Origin: Erythroxylum novogranatense
Taxonomy: Eukaryota; Streptophyta; Magnoliopsida; Malpighiales; Erythroxylaceae
Direction: 5' to 3'
NCBI GenBank assembly: GCA_029891385.1
Contig: CM057228.1
Span: forward strand, 18,438,309 to 18,502,308
Length of the DNA: 64,000 bases
Shown here: positions 54,424 to 64,000 of the stretch, piece after piece
How the letters are laid out: the number at the start of each line of letters is the position of its first letter
How positions within the stretch are numbered: the first letter of the stretch is position 1
The notes under the pieces: model-generated
Told to the model about the DNA's origin: nothing
The model's input: only the letters and a program-made list of their open reading frames with translations
Database searches by the model: none
Translations under genes and position numbers: made by a program

Positions 54424-56531
54424 TGTTGGGCCCGCCCCAGACGTCTCAATCTCCGAGGAGGGCCCCTCGGTCGCCTTCAAGGCCGGGCGCCCATATACCG
54501 TCGCATCCGATCCCAACATCCATACAAAGACATATTCGATTCGCACAAACGTAAACATATACTCATACATACCATCGCATGCATTCTCAACATGCATTTC
54601 CATATCTCAAATTCATAAAACATATGTCATTCTCATTCAAGAAATGCAACAAGATTCTCAAATGCAGCGAATACAAAGTAAAATGAAATTTCAAAATACA
54701 AAAGATGCTCCATGATAAAATGCTCTGAGGCCAATCCAAATTACTAACTTAAGGCAAAGCTCCTAATTAGTCGGAAGTTTCGATGCCTCGCCAAGTCAAC
54801 TATCGCCTCGATCCGCACTCGAGGAGGGGAGAGTAATGGGTGAGTGCAAGCTCATGGCATATACGTTTATAGCCATTGGCAACGAGCCACACAATCAAGC
54901 AATATATATATGTATAATATACATATCACTAGCAAATCATAATTCATCAATTCAGTTCACATTCAATCAAGATATGTCAAGCAATTTCTATTTCTTATCA
55001 CATCAATCATTATGCAACAAATCTATCAAATCCATCATATCTTATGCTCATCAAATCAATCGTATGCACAAACAATCGGCTCGAGTTCCAGAATCCATCC
55101 GGATAACCCAAGGTAAACCAGAATCCATCCGAGTCCGATTTCTCAAGGATCTCGTTGCCACAAGCGGCAGCCGAGAAGGCTTTCAAAATGTCAACGCACG
55201 TGACTCCATCCGTAACTCTCTTGCCCAAACAAAGCACATAATCCATTCGATTCATGCTCAAAGCATATCATAATTTCCATTCTTTCCATTCCTTCCATTG
55301 CCATAAAGGCCCATTAATCCATGCATAATTATGATCAAAGCATATTCAGCATCTCTCATGCAATTCAATACAAATAATGTCATATAACGCAAGCAAGCAC
55401 ACATCATGCAATTGCCCATACACACAATAACGATAAACATATTACCCACCTAGTATCGCTGAGTATCAGACTCACTGTTGTCCTTCCTCTCGCGATTGGG
55501 TCAAATCAGCTTGGTTCCTTATAATAAACCAAGTTTCCACACAATTAATATCTATAGCAATTATTTAATAAAGCTCGAAAAGCAAAAAGTAAAGCGTTAA
55601 AAGTCTCCATCCGATTCCCATCGAAATTCCCGAACTTTCCGAAACAATTCCCGAATTTCCCTTCTTCATACAACTTGTAGTCCTTAATTTCTAGATCACA
55701 ACAAATCCAAGATCACCTCATTCGGATATCTACACCAAAAGATATCCCTAACAATATAAACATATCAATTTCGAAACAAGGGCTTCGAACGAACGGCGGA
55801 CGCCGTCAGCGACGAAGGACCTCGCCATTGGGAAGCGAAGGCTCGTCATAACCAAACGTCGACGTCGCGACGTCTCCTTCAGACGTCGCGACGCCTACAG
55901 CATTTCACACGCCGCGATTTAATAATCGAATTATTTACACGCCGCGACGGGTTCTTCTTCGTCATGCAAGGCGTGTTCATACGCGACGTCGCGACGTTCG
56001 GGTCGAGGAACTCGATCCAACCCAGATTTTCGCAGTTTCAATCGCTAAACTGTTCCAAACTCAAATGCAACACACCTAAGACATAGATCCATACTTCTAC
56101 TCCATTTCTAACTCATTATCAACTCAAAATCAAACATAAATGCATCAACCCAAAAGATCTCACCGCTTTCACCAGAAACCCTAAAACCTTCGATTTCTCT
56201 CAATCCAAGCTATCTTAACGCTTAATCCAACCATAAACAATAAGAAATGAAGCTAAACATACCGGTAACGCTCCAATCTCTCGAAGATCCGAGAAATCAA
56301 ATCTCCACTCTTCTTCCTCTTCTCCCTTCGACGGTTCTTCTCCTCTTCTCTCTATTTCTATTTCTAAGTCTTTCTTTTCCTTTCTTTTCTTATCCTCTCC
56401 TTTAAACCCTAAGGGTATGGGCCCTTCCTAAAAAAACCAAGGCCCAACACAATTTAATCAAACTAAGGCAAAATTACAATTATCACAATTCATGCTTAAT
56501 AATATCATTAAAAAAAATTCGGGGTCTAACA
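54424..56531 (-). mobile_element. Element G 5' LTR
   Basis: 2108 bp pair of 47554-49667. Non-CG stretches (for example 54904-55070 against 48029-48200) are almost unchanged, while the CG cluster at 55785-56000 is strongly rearranged relative to its partner. Confidence 0.9.
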
Positions 56532-56536
56532 AGCTC

Positions 56537-57459
56537 AGATTCAGATTGAGAGGTTGCCTAGTCTGATCCAGTTGAGAGCTCTGAATGTACAGATGGATTT
56601 GGGTCAGGATGGAGCTTTGATTGCTACTATGAGGCTTAGGCCGATGCTGCATGACCGGATCAGGAGGGTTCAGGATCAGGATCTAGTGTTAGTGAGGTTG
56701 ATGGACAGAGTGAGATCTGATCGGGGTTCTGAGTTTGAGTTGAGAGATGGGACTCTTTGGATAGGACAGAGACTCTGTGTTCCTGATGTGGATGATTTGA
56801 GGCATGAGATTCTAGAGGAAGCGCATTTGGCTGCTTATGCTATGCATCCTGGTACTACCAAGATGTATCGCACTCTTAAGTTGCATTTCTGGTAGCCAGG
56901 CATGAAGAGGCAAGTAGCTGAGTTTGTTTCCAGGTGTTTGACGTGCCAGCAGGTTAAGGCTGAGCACCAGGCTCCAGTTGGAAAGTTGCATTCGTTGCCT
57001 ATTCCGGAGTGGAAATGGGAACGAATCACTATGGATTTTGTGATGGGGTTGCCTAGGACGTCGAGACAGCATGACGCGATCTGGGTCATAGTGGACCGGT
57101 TGACTAAATCGGCTCACTTCTTGCCAGTGAGGGAGAGCAATACTCTCGATCAGTTGGCCCAGAAGTATGTGACAGAGATTGTGCGACTGCATGGGGTCCC
57201 GGTGTCTATAGTCTCAAACAAGGATCCGAGGTTTACTTCGAGGTTTTGGAAGAGTTTGCAGTCGACTATGGGTACGAGATTGAACTTCAAGACAAAGATT
57301 TCATCCTCGCATGATAGGCAGAGGAGAGGACGATTAAGACCGTTGATGATATGTCGAGAGTTCAGGTATTGGAGTTTCGAGGTGCATGGGATCGAGATTC
57401 GCCTCGTTGAGTTTGCTTATAATAATCGCATCAGAGAAAGATTGGATGCCACCGTATGA
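56537..57459 (+). pseudogene. Integrase of element E, first part
   Basis: After G the frame resumes upstream of integrase (VQMDLGQDGALIATMRLRPM) and passes the zinc-binding region (HPGTTKMYRTLKLHFW, stop, PGMKRQ; CLTCQQVKAEHQAPVG). The stop at HFW*PG is TGG to TAG. The core follows with Asp in ITMDFVMGLP and Asp in SNKDPRFTSRFW. The third catalytic region is shifted: bases are lost around the codons for QTDGQSERT, so the Glu motif is out of frame near 57310. LVEFAYNN marks the end of the core. Confidence 0.9.
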
Positions 57460-58114
57460 GGCGTTGTATGGACGACAAGTAGATCGCCTCTTTATTGGGA
57501 TGAAGAGGGTATGAGGATGCTCGAGAGGTCCCGAGCTGATTCAGACATCGTGGATAAAGTATACCGATTTGAGTCGCATTAAGGCGGCTCAGGATAGGCA
57601 GAAGAGCTATGTGGATCAGCATCGGAGAGAGATGGAGTACAGTGTGGGTGATAGAGTGTTCCTCAGAGTGTCTCCGTGGAGAGGAGTTCTCATATTTGGC
57701 CGGAAGGGCAAGTTGAGTCCTCGGTATATTGGTCCTTGTGAGATCCTCGAGAGGATAGGACCCTTGGCTTACCGATTAGCTTTGCCGAGTGAGATGTCGC
57801 AGTTACATGACGTTTTTCATGTGAGTATGCTCCGGAGATATCGATCAGACCCGACCCATGTGATTCCAACTCATGAGATTGAGGTAGCCAGTGATTTCAG
57901 TTATGTAGAGGAGCCGGTACGTATTATCGGATCGCGGGTCAAGCAGTTGAGGAGCAGGGTGATTCCATTGGTGAAAGTCCTTTGGAAGAACCACTCCACT
58001 GAGGAAGCGACTTGGGAGACTGAGGAGCTCATGACGAGGCAGTATCCTCACTTGTTCGATCAGTCAGGTAGGAAATTTCGGGACGAAATTTTTATTAGGA
58101 GGGGAGAATTGTAA
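57460..58114 (+). pseudogene. Integrase C-terminus and chromodomain of element E
   Basis: The open part (57569-58114, 181 codons) has RIKAAQDRQKSYVDQHRRE, VGDRVFLRVSPWRGVLIFG, RYIGPCEILERIGPLAYRL and LHDVFHVSMLRRY (integrase GPF/GPY-type end). A chromodomain follows with YVEEPVRIIGSRVKQL, IPLVKVLWKNHSTEEATWE and YPHLFDQ. The last codons, RRGEL, are the polypurine tract, and the TAA stop (58112-58114) lies inside the 3' LTR. Chromodomains of this clade are known to steer integration to heterochromatin, which suits the nest. Confidence 0.92.
58097..58108 (+). other. Polypurine tract of element E
   Basis: AGGAGGGGAGAA, one base before the 3' LTR start at 58110. Confidence 0.9.
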
Positions 58115-58631
58115 CATCCCGTTACCGATGTGAAGGGCATATTGGTAATTCGGATGGATTAGGATTGGGTGCATGCATAATTTAAATTGTACATGCATTT
58201 AGCCTCTATAAATTCTTGAGAAATGATTATTATTGCACGAGCATATGTATGTACATGCATGTATGACAATTTCCCGAATTAATTGTGTAAATTGGAAAAT
58301 TGGGTGATAATTGTATAGATTAAGTTTTGAATATAGAATTAGGGTGAAATTGAATTTTAGAGAGTTGAAAATCAAAATCGGAGTGTAGGAACATGTGTCA
58401 TATATTTTTGAGGATTTATAGGAATTTTTTCAGAATTTTTGGAGTTTCATGTCCGGACCGAAAAAATGACTTAGAGATTGATGGATTAGATTCCAGTTCT
58501 GAAATTGTTGGGCAATGGCATGGAAAATTAGAATTTGTGATTTTAGGAACGAGAATGTTGAGCCATTGGAAATTAGAGACTGAAATTTAATGAAATTGAG
58601 GACTATAATCTATAGGCTTAAATCAACCCTT

Positions 58632-58637
58632 TATATA
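58632..58637 (+). promoter_or_regulatory. TATA box, E 3' LTR
   Basis: CTTTATATACTT, 238 nt before the first donor; absent from the 5' LTR because of its deletion. Confidence 0.5.
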
Positions 58638-59640
58638 CTTTAGGTTTTGAAATTTGGAAAGATATCCTCTACCTAGGGCACGTTGACCTTCTCCCTCTCT
58701 TTCAAGATTTTCGTTCTTCCTTCTTGATCGTTGGTTGCTTTCTTCCCTTTTGTGCAAATCCTAGTTTAATCCTTGAGGATGATGAGGTTTCATTTGGCTT
58801 TGGGTGATCACCGTGGTTGTTAGAGCTTGGAGGAGATTTTCGGAGGTTTAAGGATTTGAGGCTTGATTGGTAAGTTTAATGGTTTAATGTTGTTAATTAT
58901 TGTTGTTTGATGCATGTATGGTATTTATTGTATAAGAATGGGTAGTTGAGAGTAGTGTTATAACGGTTTCTAGAGAGAGACTGATGAAAGGTCGATCGGA
59001 GAAGACGAACCAGAGCTCGTACGTTGCGACGTGTAAATAATTAGACGTCGCGACGAACGAAGAGTTGGACGTCACGACGAGCATTTAATTTTGCGCCGTG
59101 ACGAGCCAATTCCTCCCGCACGTCGTGATTTAGCAAGGACGACGCGTCGCGACGAAAGAAAGTTTAACACGTAGTGGGAGAGCTTCGCGTACGTCGCGAC
59201 GAAGGCGAGGAAGCCAGATTTCTGAAATTGAATTAAGTTGTTTAAGTAATGATTTTTTAGGGTTATTTCTTAATGGATTGGTTAGGGATAGATCGATCTT
59301 GATTATAGAGACTAAGAATTGTGAATTTATAAAAGTAGGAATTCGGAACTTATTTTCGGTGGTTCTCGAAATCGGGTGGTGATCGAATGGTGAATTTGTT
59401 TTGATTGAGGATAATTCAAACGTTTTGGAATTTGCCTTTGGAGAGTTCGGAATTTAGTCAACTGAATTATGGTATTAGGAATTGTTATGAATTAGAGTGA
59501 AAGAATTGAATTGGAAGATTCGGGATTAGGATCGGGAGGGTCATAACATGTATTGTACTAATCGCATTCGCTACATATGCATTATTGAATATTAGACATT
59601 GTGCAATTAGTAATGTTTGATTATTTCGATTGTTATAGAG

Positions 59641-59706
59641 GCTCAAGTGGAGCGTCGATCGTCCGACGTAGTTGAGACTTCCCGGCAGTAGCTCGAAAGT
59701 TCAGAG
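59641..59706 (+). other. Conserved LTR mini-exon, E 3' LTR (inferred)
   Basis: 66 nt after GTTATAGAG; arms ACTTCCCGGC and GCTCGAAAGT. Confidence 0.5.
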
Positions 59707-60303
59707 GTGAGTAACCTAGTTGGTTTCTCAACCAGTATGTGTTACATTTATGTACCTATGCCATGTGGAGTTAAGGATTGATCTATGTGTTTGCTTTTGA
59801 TTGATTTCGAACCACAGGTGTCCGAAATATTTGGAGTTGTTATAGAAGTGTTAATTGTGCGTAAAATTGAATTTGATTACTTTAATTCGAAATTGGACAC
59901 AATATGATAGGTTGTGACATAATTATTGTGAATTGGACATGTGTATACATGCATAAAGACATGATCAGATAAAGACAGTTGTGACCGATGCAGCCACCGT
60001 ATTTTAGGGCTTTAAGCTCAACGCACCAGGGTCTCGTACCCAACGATTTTAGAGCCTCAGGCTCAATGTATTAGGGCTTCAAGCCCAACGAAATTCAGAG
60101 CCACTGACTCAACATTAATGAGCTCAGGCGCACGGTCACAACAACGAAATAAAATGAAAGAGTCACATGTACATCGCATATATGAATGTTCAAATGTGAA
60201 TTGTATGAAAGGCGAACCGCCTTATAAATGTGAAATTGAATGCATGTGATTCTTTGGTTGTGATAATATATGATATAATGTTCAAATGTATGTATATGTA
60301 TGA

Positions 60304-60356
60304 GTTGGGTGAACCATCGATGATGGTTTCTCGCTGAGTTCGCAAACTCACCCAAC
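60304..60356 (+). promoter_or_regulatory. Three-helix RNA fold, E 3' LTR
   Basis: All three helices intact: GTTGGGT/ACCCAAC, AACCATC/GATGGTT and GAGTT/AACTC. The joining segment reads TCTCGCT instead of TCTCATT. Confidence 0.7.
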
Positions 60357-60756
60357 ATTGCGATTATTTTTCAAGACAGCGATTGTAGACTCATAGCTCT
60401 AGGGTTCGACTTTTCCACTATGTGAGCGCGTTGGCTCGAGAAGTATGGCTCACAGGTCGGTCAGCTGGGGTTAATTTTGGAGATGACCTAGTTTAGGATT
60501 TTTTTCTCAGTTCCTTTTTGGAAATATCTGTATAGTTTATGGAAACTGATAGACTTGTAAATTATGTTTTAAGGTTATGAAATGAAAGCATTTTGGTTTT
60601 AAAAATTTAGAAATGTTGATATTGTAGTTTAAATTATATTGATGCCATGAGGTTTATAGAATTGATCATTCGTAGTGCACCCTCATCGTGGGTTATGTAT
60701 CGGAACGACCTACGGGGGTCTTTGGTGCATACCTTACGGTAAGGGGGCGCTATATG

Positions 60757-61117
60757 CAGAATAGTACTGTTATTGTAGAGGGCCAAATTGATAAATCTTG
60801 TATTGTCATGTAATTATTGAAAATGTTTAGAAATGGCATTGGCCTGATTTGGCCACGGATTGTTGTGTATAAATTGATTTAATGTTGTTGAAAGTTTTTA
60901 TTACTGAAATTGTTTTATGATAGAAATGTTTTCGTATTAAAGTAGGCCCATTATTGTTCACTGATTTCCGCGCACCAGATTATTTTCAAAAAAATTAAAA
61001 ACGTCTTACTGAGTTTTAGATGGTTTTTGACTGTTCTAGCATACCACCCTTGTGTGGCACTGACTCGGATATCACCATCGATATCGGGTTCGGGTCTTGC
61101 GGGAGTGGGATGCTACA
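60757..61117 (+). mobile_element. Element A 3' LTR, end
   Basis: Begins TGCAGAATAGTACTG directly after E and ends GGGATGCTACA. Matches 1412-1782. The five bases after it, TCCAT, should be repeated left of A's 5' LTR start, outside this window. Confidence 0.88.
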
Positions 61118-61344
61118 TCCATAGAATGTTAAAATAAGATTATGGGCCCTACGACCTGAGAGAAAGATATGCTAAATATTTTGTATATTTGACTTCTCTA
61201 ACAACTATCATGATTAAGAGTGGGATTATTAATTCTCAACTTAATGAAATCATAAATGGTAGAATAAGATTTAGAAGGCCCCTAACGAGAATGGGCCTTG
61301 GGCAAGTGCCTCGCTTATCCTTACCTAGGATTGCAACTATGTTT

Positions 61345-61450
61345 GATAGCAAATTTTGATTTGAGTTGATGAAGAAATTGATAAATGAAGGTAGAAGCAA
61401 AGACAGTGATGAAAATATCATCAATATAAATCAACATCAAGATAATGCCA
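61345..61450 (-). pseudogene. Copia reverse transcriptase relic
   Basis: The minus strand encodes ILMLIYIDDIFITVFAST then FIYQFLHQLKSKFAIKH, matching the copia RT pattern of YVDD, a Ser/Thr-rich turn, LxxLxxxF and the FALKDLG block. The catalytic YIDD codons are at 61417-61428. Outside these bounds homology is lost. The surrounding 61118-61344 is otherwise unassigned flank. Confidence 0.55.
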
Positions 61451-61511
61451 GACCATGTTGAAGAATAAATAAAGATAAATCTATCTTCGACACCTTAAAC
61501 TTGAGCACACT

Positions 61512-62527
61512 CACTATAACAAGGTAAACCTTTGGCTACATTTTTTCTGGCGATGTTTTCGAAATTGTAGCTAAAAGTAAGTCATTGACAACTATTTTGA
61601 AAATGGTCGCTAAAAGCTTAAATATCTCTTTTTTATTCTTCAAAAAGAATATTTTTAGTACAAAATTATTTTCATGTATAAAGGTTACGTAATATATAAT
61701 TTATTTTAGAAACATTTGGCTATGAAAATATATTCATAGATTCATAGTTTAGAAATCCAAACATAAGCAAAATTTAACACCTTTTATTTCCTATTTGTAA
61801 TTATAAATTCACTAATTTTCACTTGATCAATTTGTGATCGAACATCATATTCATAAAATTAAAATTAATGTTATTCACGATGATTCTAAGTCTAAGAAAA
61901 ATTTAGTTAACAACAATCTCATCTCAAAATTTGTAAAACTATAAACTCAAAATTAATTAATATTACATAGATATATACTTTTATTGTTCTCTTTTAAAAT
62001 ATAAAATTTGACAATTTTATACGGTATCACAAAATTTTCAAATAGTTTTAACGTGAAATTTGTAATTCTCATTATATTCAAATGTGTTTTCTGTCAATTC
62101 TATTTATATATTCTATTTAATATTTATTAATATTTAATTTCCATCTTGAACTATATTGCAATTATTTTTAAATATATTTTAATTAATATAACGATATATG
62201 AATGTATAGATAATAATTGTAATTAATATAATGATATATGAATGTATATATAATAGATAAATTTTCTCATATCGTAGTTATCATATTATTCTATTTAATT
62301 ATATTAATCTATTTATTATAGACAAATTGTGAAACTAAAAGTGAGTGAATGGGTTAAGCTATACTATTATATAGAATTTCCATATTATATATAATTTCTA
62401 TAATAAATAAAGTGTAATTTATGGATAAGACTTTGGCAACGATTTCTAAAATATAAGCCTTTAGTGACAAATTTTATAATCTTCTCTAAAAATTTTATAA
62501 CCCTCACTAAGAAAAAAGCCTTGTGCG
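61512..62527. mobile_element. Possible CACTA-like non-autonomous transposon
   Basis: The left end reads CACTATAACAAGG followed by words such as GTAGCTAAAAG and GGTCGCTAAAAGC. The right end, read in reverse, has ACAAGG followed by TTTTTTCTTAGTGAG and TTGTCACTAAAGGC. Inverted subterminal words plus an AT-rich core without coding frames are typical of CACTA derivatives. However, the right terminus lacks a clean TAGTG and no 3-bp duplication is evident. Tentative. Confidence 0.33.
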
Positions 62528-63024
62528 CTAAATATGTTGACTTTTTTTAAAAGATTTCAACTAATTTGAAAACCAATCAAAGTTCATAATACCCACAATA
62601 CTAGTTATACCCATCTATGGTTTAACCAATTAATGATATTACCAATTTTAATTTATCATATAATGCCAAATAGAATATATGGTTCTCTTATTAAAAGATG
62701 TTGCCATATAATTTTATACTCTTTTAAGTTATTTTCTGCCATGGGAAAACAATCTAGAAACAATCCAACTAGATCTCATGTTTGCCTTTATATCTAGTGA
62801 TTTGAATAGCACATCTGTGCTACTTTCTTCACACTTGTGATACATTCTTCACATAAATTCTTCACTTATAATGTTATCACAACTTTCTAGAATTAGATAA
62901 GACTTGTGCTACTTTCTTCATATATATTTCATTTAAGGTACACGTTATCTTTATTTAAGAACTCTTTTTATAAGGATATTTAAAAAAAAAGTATATTGAT
63001 GCTATGACATTTTGTTTGCATTTA
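62528..63024. other. AT-rich flank, nothing recognised
   Basis: No coding frame, RNA gene or transposon end seen. It contains several CTACTTTCTTCA...TTCTTCACA-like short repeats near 62820-62930. Confidence 0.6.
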
Positions 63025-63168
63025 TCCATATGGTAGGGGGTTCGATTCCCTACTCATAAGAATGGAGCGCATCTCGTGGCCAGCCATTTACCATTTAGTG
63101 CGAGCTCCCATGGCAAAGGGATTAGTCTCCGTGTCCGGCGGGGATACGTTGGTTGCACACAAAAAATA
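63025..63168 (+). mobile_element. tRNA-derived SINE-like element
   Basis: A Pol III B box GGTTCGATTCC lies at 63039-63049, followed by about 120 bp ending in GGGATTAGTCTCCGTG, CCGGCGGGGATACG and an A-rich end. Flanking TGTTTGCATTTA (63013-63024) and TGTTTGCGTTAA (63169-63180) agree at 10 of 12 positions and could be the target duplication. I see no clear A box, so the 5' end may be truncated. Confidence 0.5.
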
Positions 63169-63726
63169 TGTTTGCGTTAATAGCTTACATTAAACTATAT
63201 AAACTTTTGGTTGAGTTAAGAGTAAGTTATATTACATAATAAATCCAAAATGTTTTTGTCAACCTTGCATATAGTATTTTCATTATTGAATATTTTTTAA
63301 AGAAATACAATTCTTATTGAATGCGTCAAAAAAATTCTTGATGAATTTTTTCAGATTATAGATGACATATATTAGTTGTGATGACTGGTTAAGTGACTAG
63401 CTGGTAACATCAAGCATAAAATATTGCAAAGATATTCTTTCTATTTTGTGTATATAGGAGCCAAATGATATTATTGTATGCACAATTGTAACTTCTTTAG
63501 ATATATTCCTCAAAGAGCATAACTAATCTATCAATTCAAAACAGTTTCATTTATCCTTGTCAAGTTGACAATATTTCAACACTTGTCTCTATATCACTTG
63601 ATAATATGTTTATTTGTTGGTGGTACAAATGTCATTCCTATTAATATCTAATACCACCAACCTTAGCTTGTAATTGTACTCATTCACCAACAATAGCTTG
63701 TAATTGTACACATTTACCAACAATCT
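63169..63726. other. AT-rich flank, with a short tandem repeat
   Basis: No gene seen. Near 63658-63724 a unit of about 33 bp, TAGCTTGTAATTGTAC then CATTYACCAACAA, is repeated. Confidence 0.6.
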
Positions 63727-64000
63727 GTAACACCCCATATTCGATGATGGAATTGGCATATCGAATGTTACCCTATTTTTAAATACCTAATACTTCAAAC
63801 TACAACATTTTCTATTTAAAACCTCAGTATTCTAGCAATTACTATTCACTTTATAAAATTTTGACAAAGTTTCCTTTATATGTACTTAAAACCTGCTGCA
63901 AGAAACTTCAATATACTTATCATGCATGTTACTCAACTATCCATCTCCATCTCAAATTTTGAAAATTTACCCATTCTCCAACACATCTAAACCATATTTC
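63727..64000 (+). mobile_element. Possible LTR start (truncated by window end)
   Basis: TGTAACACCCCATATTCG resembles the TGTAACATCCCG starts of the gypsy LTRs in this window and a start common in plant gypsy LTRs. The other end lies outside the window. Confidence 0.38.

Larger units (their letters stand above)
47554..56531 (-). mobile_element. Element G: Ty3/gypsy chromovirus, minus strand (whole span)
   Basis: Perfect AGCTC duplication (47549-47553, 56532-56536). Two LTRs of about 2.11 kb (47554-49667, 54424-56531), a polypurine tract at 49668-49682, a degenerate PBS at 54402-54414 and a 4.76-kb internal region with chromovirus domains. LTR ends TGTTAGACCCCG and GGGCCCAACA differ from A-F and resemble solo LTR I. 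Inserted in E between RNase H and integrase. Confidence 0.92.
58110..60756 (+). mobile_element. Element E 3' LTR
   Basis: About 2.65 kb, TGTAACATCCCGTTACCG to GGGGGCGCTATA (terminal CA changed to TA). Full layout: TATATA near 58632, donor TTGGTAAGT (intron start 58870), CG cluster 59015-59210, mini-exon 59641-59706, donor GGTGAGTAACC (59707), hairpin array 60000-60130, fold 60304-60356, acceptor TTTTTCAAG (CAGG in the 5' LTR). Confidence 0.88.

Noticed and set aside
56812..57192. Minus-strand frame of 126 codons
   Set aside because: Antisense of E's integrase.
61236..61424. Minus-strand 62-codon frame as a gene
   Set aside because: It overlaps the copia RT relic in a different frame and has no homologous motif of its own.
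63025..63168. Functional tRNA gene at the B box
   Set aside because: No cloverleaf can be drawn: A box and acceptor stem are missing, so a SINE-type derivative is the better reading.
1..64000. CRISPR array
   Set aside because: The spaced repeats seen (LTR hairpin arrays, 223-bp units, CG palindromes) are LTR-internal, irregular, and lack uniform repeat-spacer structure; this is plant DNA.

Overview
The window is plant nuclear DNA, almost certainly from heterochromatin. From position 1 to 61117 it consists of LTR retrotransposons inserted into one another. The evidence is plant-type Ty3/gypsy chromovirus (Tekay/Del-like) and Ty1/copia (Sirevirus-like) polyprotein remnants, primer-binding sites matching initiator-Met tRNA (TGGTATCAGAGC), TG...CA long terminal repeats of 1.1 to 3.9 kb, and 5-bp target duplications. 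I see no intact host gene, rRNA, tRNA or CRISPR array. Species cannot be told from the sequence.

Nesting, outermost first. Element A (+ strand, gypsy-type, no coding capacity) covers 1250-61117; its 5' LTR is broken by minus-strand element C, whose LTR fills 1-1249 and runs off the window. Element D (4519-28083, target duplication TCCAG) sits in A's internal region. Sirevirus-like copia element H (5280-25153, minus strand) sits in D's LTR. H is itself interrupted twice: by solo LTR I (7659-11521, duplication TTATC) in the reverse transcriptase, and by non-coding gypsy element B (12474-21242, duplication AGGTT) in the integrase. A's 3' LTR (29009-30040 and 60757-61117) is split by Tekay-like element E (+ strand, gag-pol-chromodomain), which is preceded by a 182-bp tail of a second E copy. 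E is split by minus-strand gypsy elements F (33457-45665, duplication ACCAC, between gag and protease) and G (47554-56531, duplication AGCTC, between RNase H and integrase).

From 61118 to 64000 the DNA is AT-rich flank holding a copia reverse-transcriptase relic, a possible CACTA-like non-autonomous transposon, a tRNA-derived SINE-like sequence and the likely start of another LTR.

The most unusual signal lies inside the gypsy LTRs. Families with different U3 sequences and repeat arrays (A, B, D, E, F) share an intron-like layout: a donor GGTAAGT, a conserved 56-66 nt mini-exon with a hairpin, a second donor GGTGAGTAACC, a run of small hairpins, then a compact three-helix fold placed 15-20 nt before a TTTTTCAGG-type acceptor. 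Changes between copies fall mainly in the loops. LTRs of the second lineage (G and I) have a similar donor/acceptor layout with different sequence. Splicing is inferred, not shown.

Coding remnants carry many breaks. In E most premature stops are CAG-to-TAG changes. Differences between paired LTRs cluster at CG and CHG motifs, which could reflect methylation-driven mutation or long-read consensus error.
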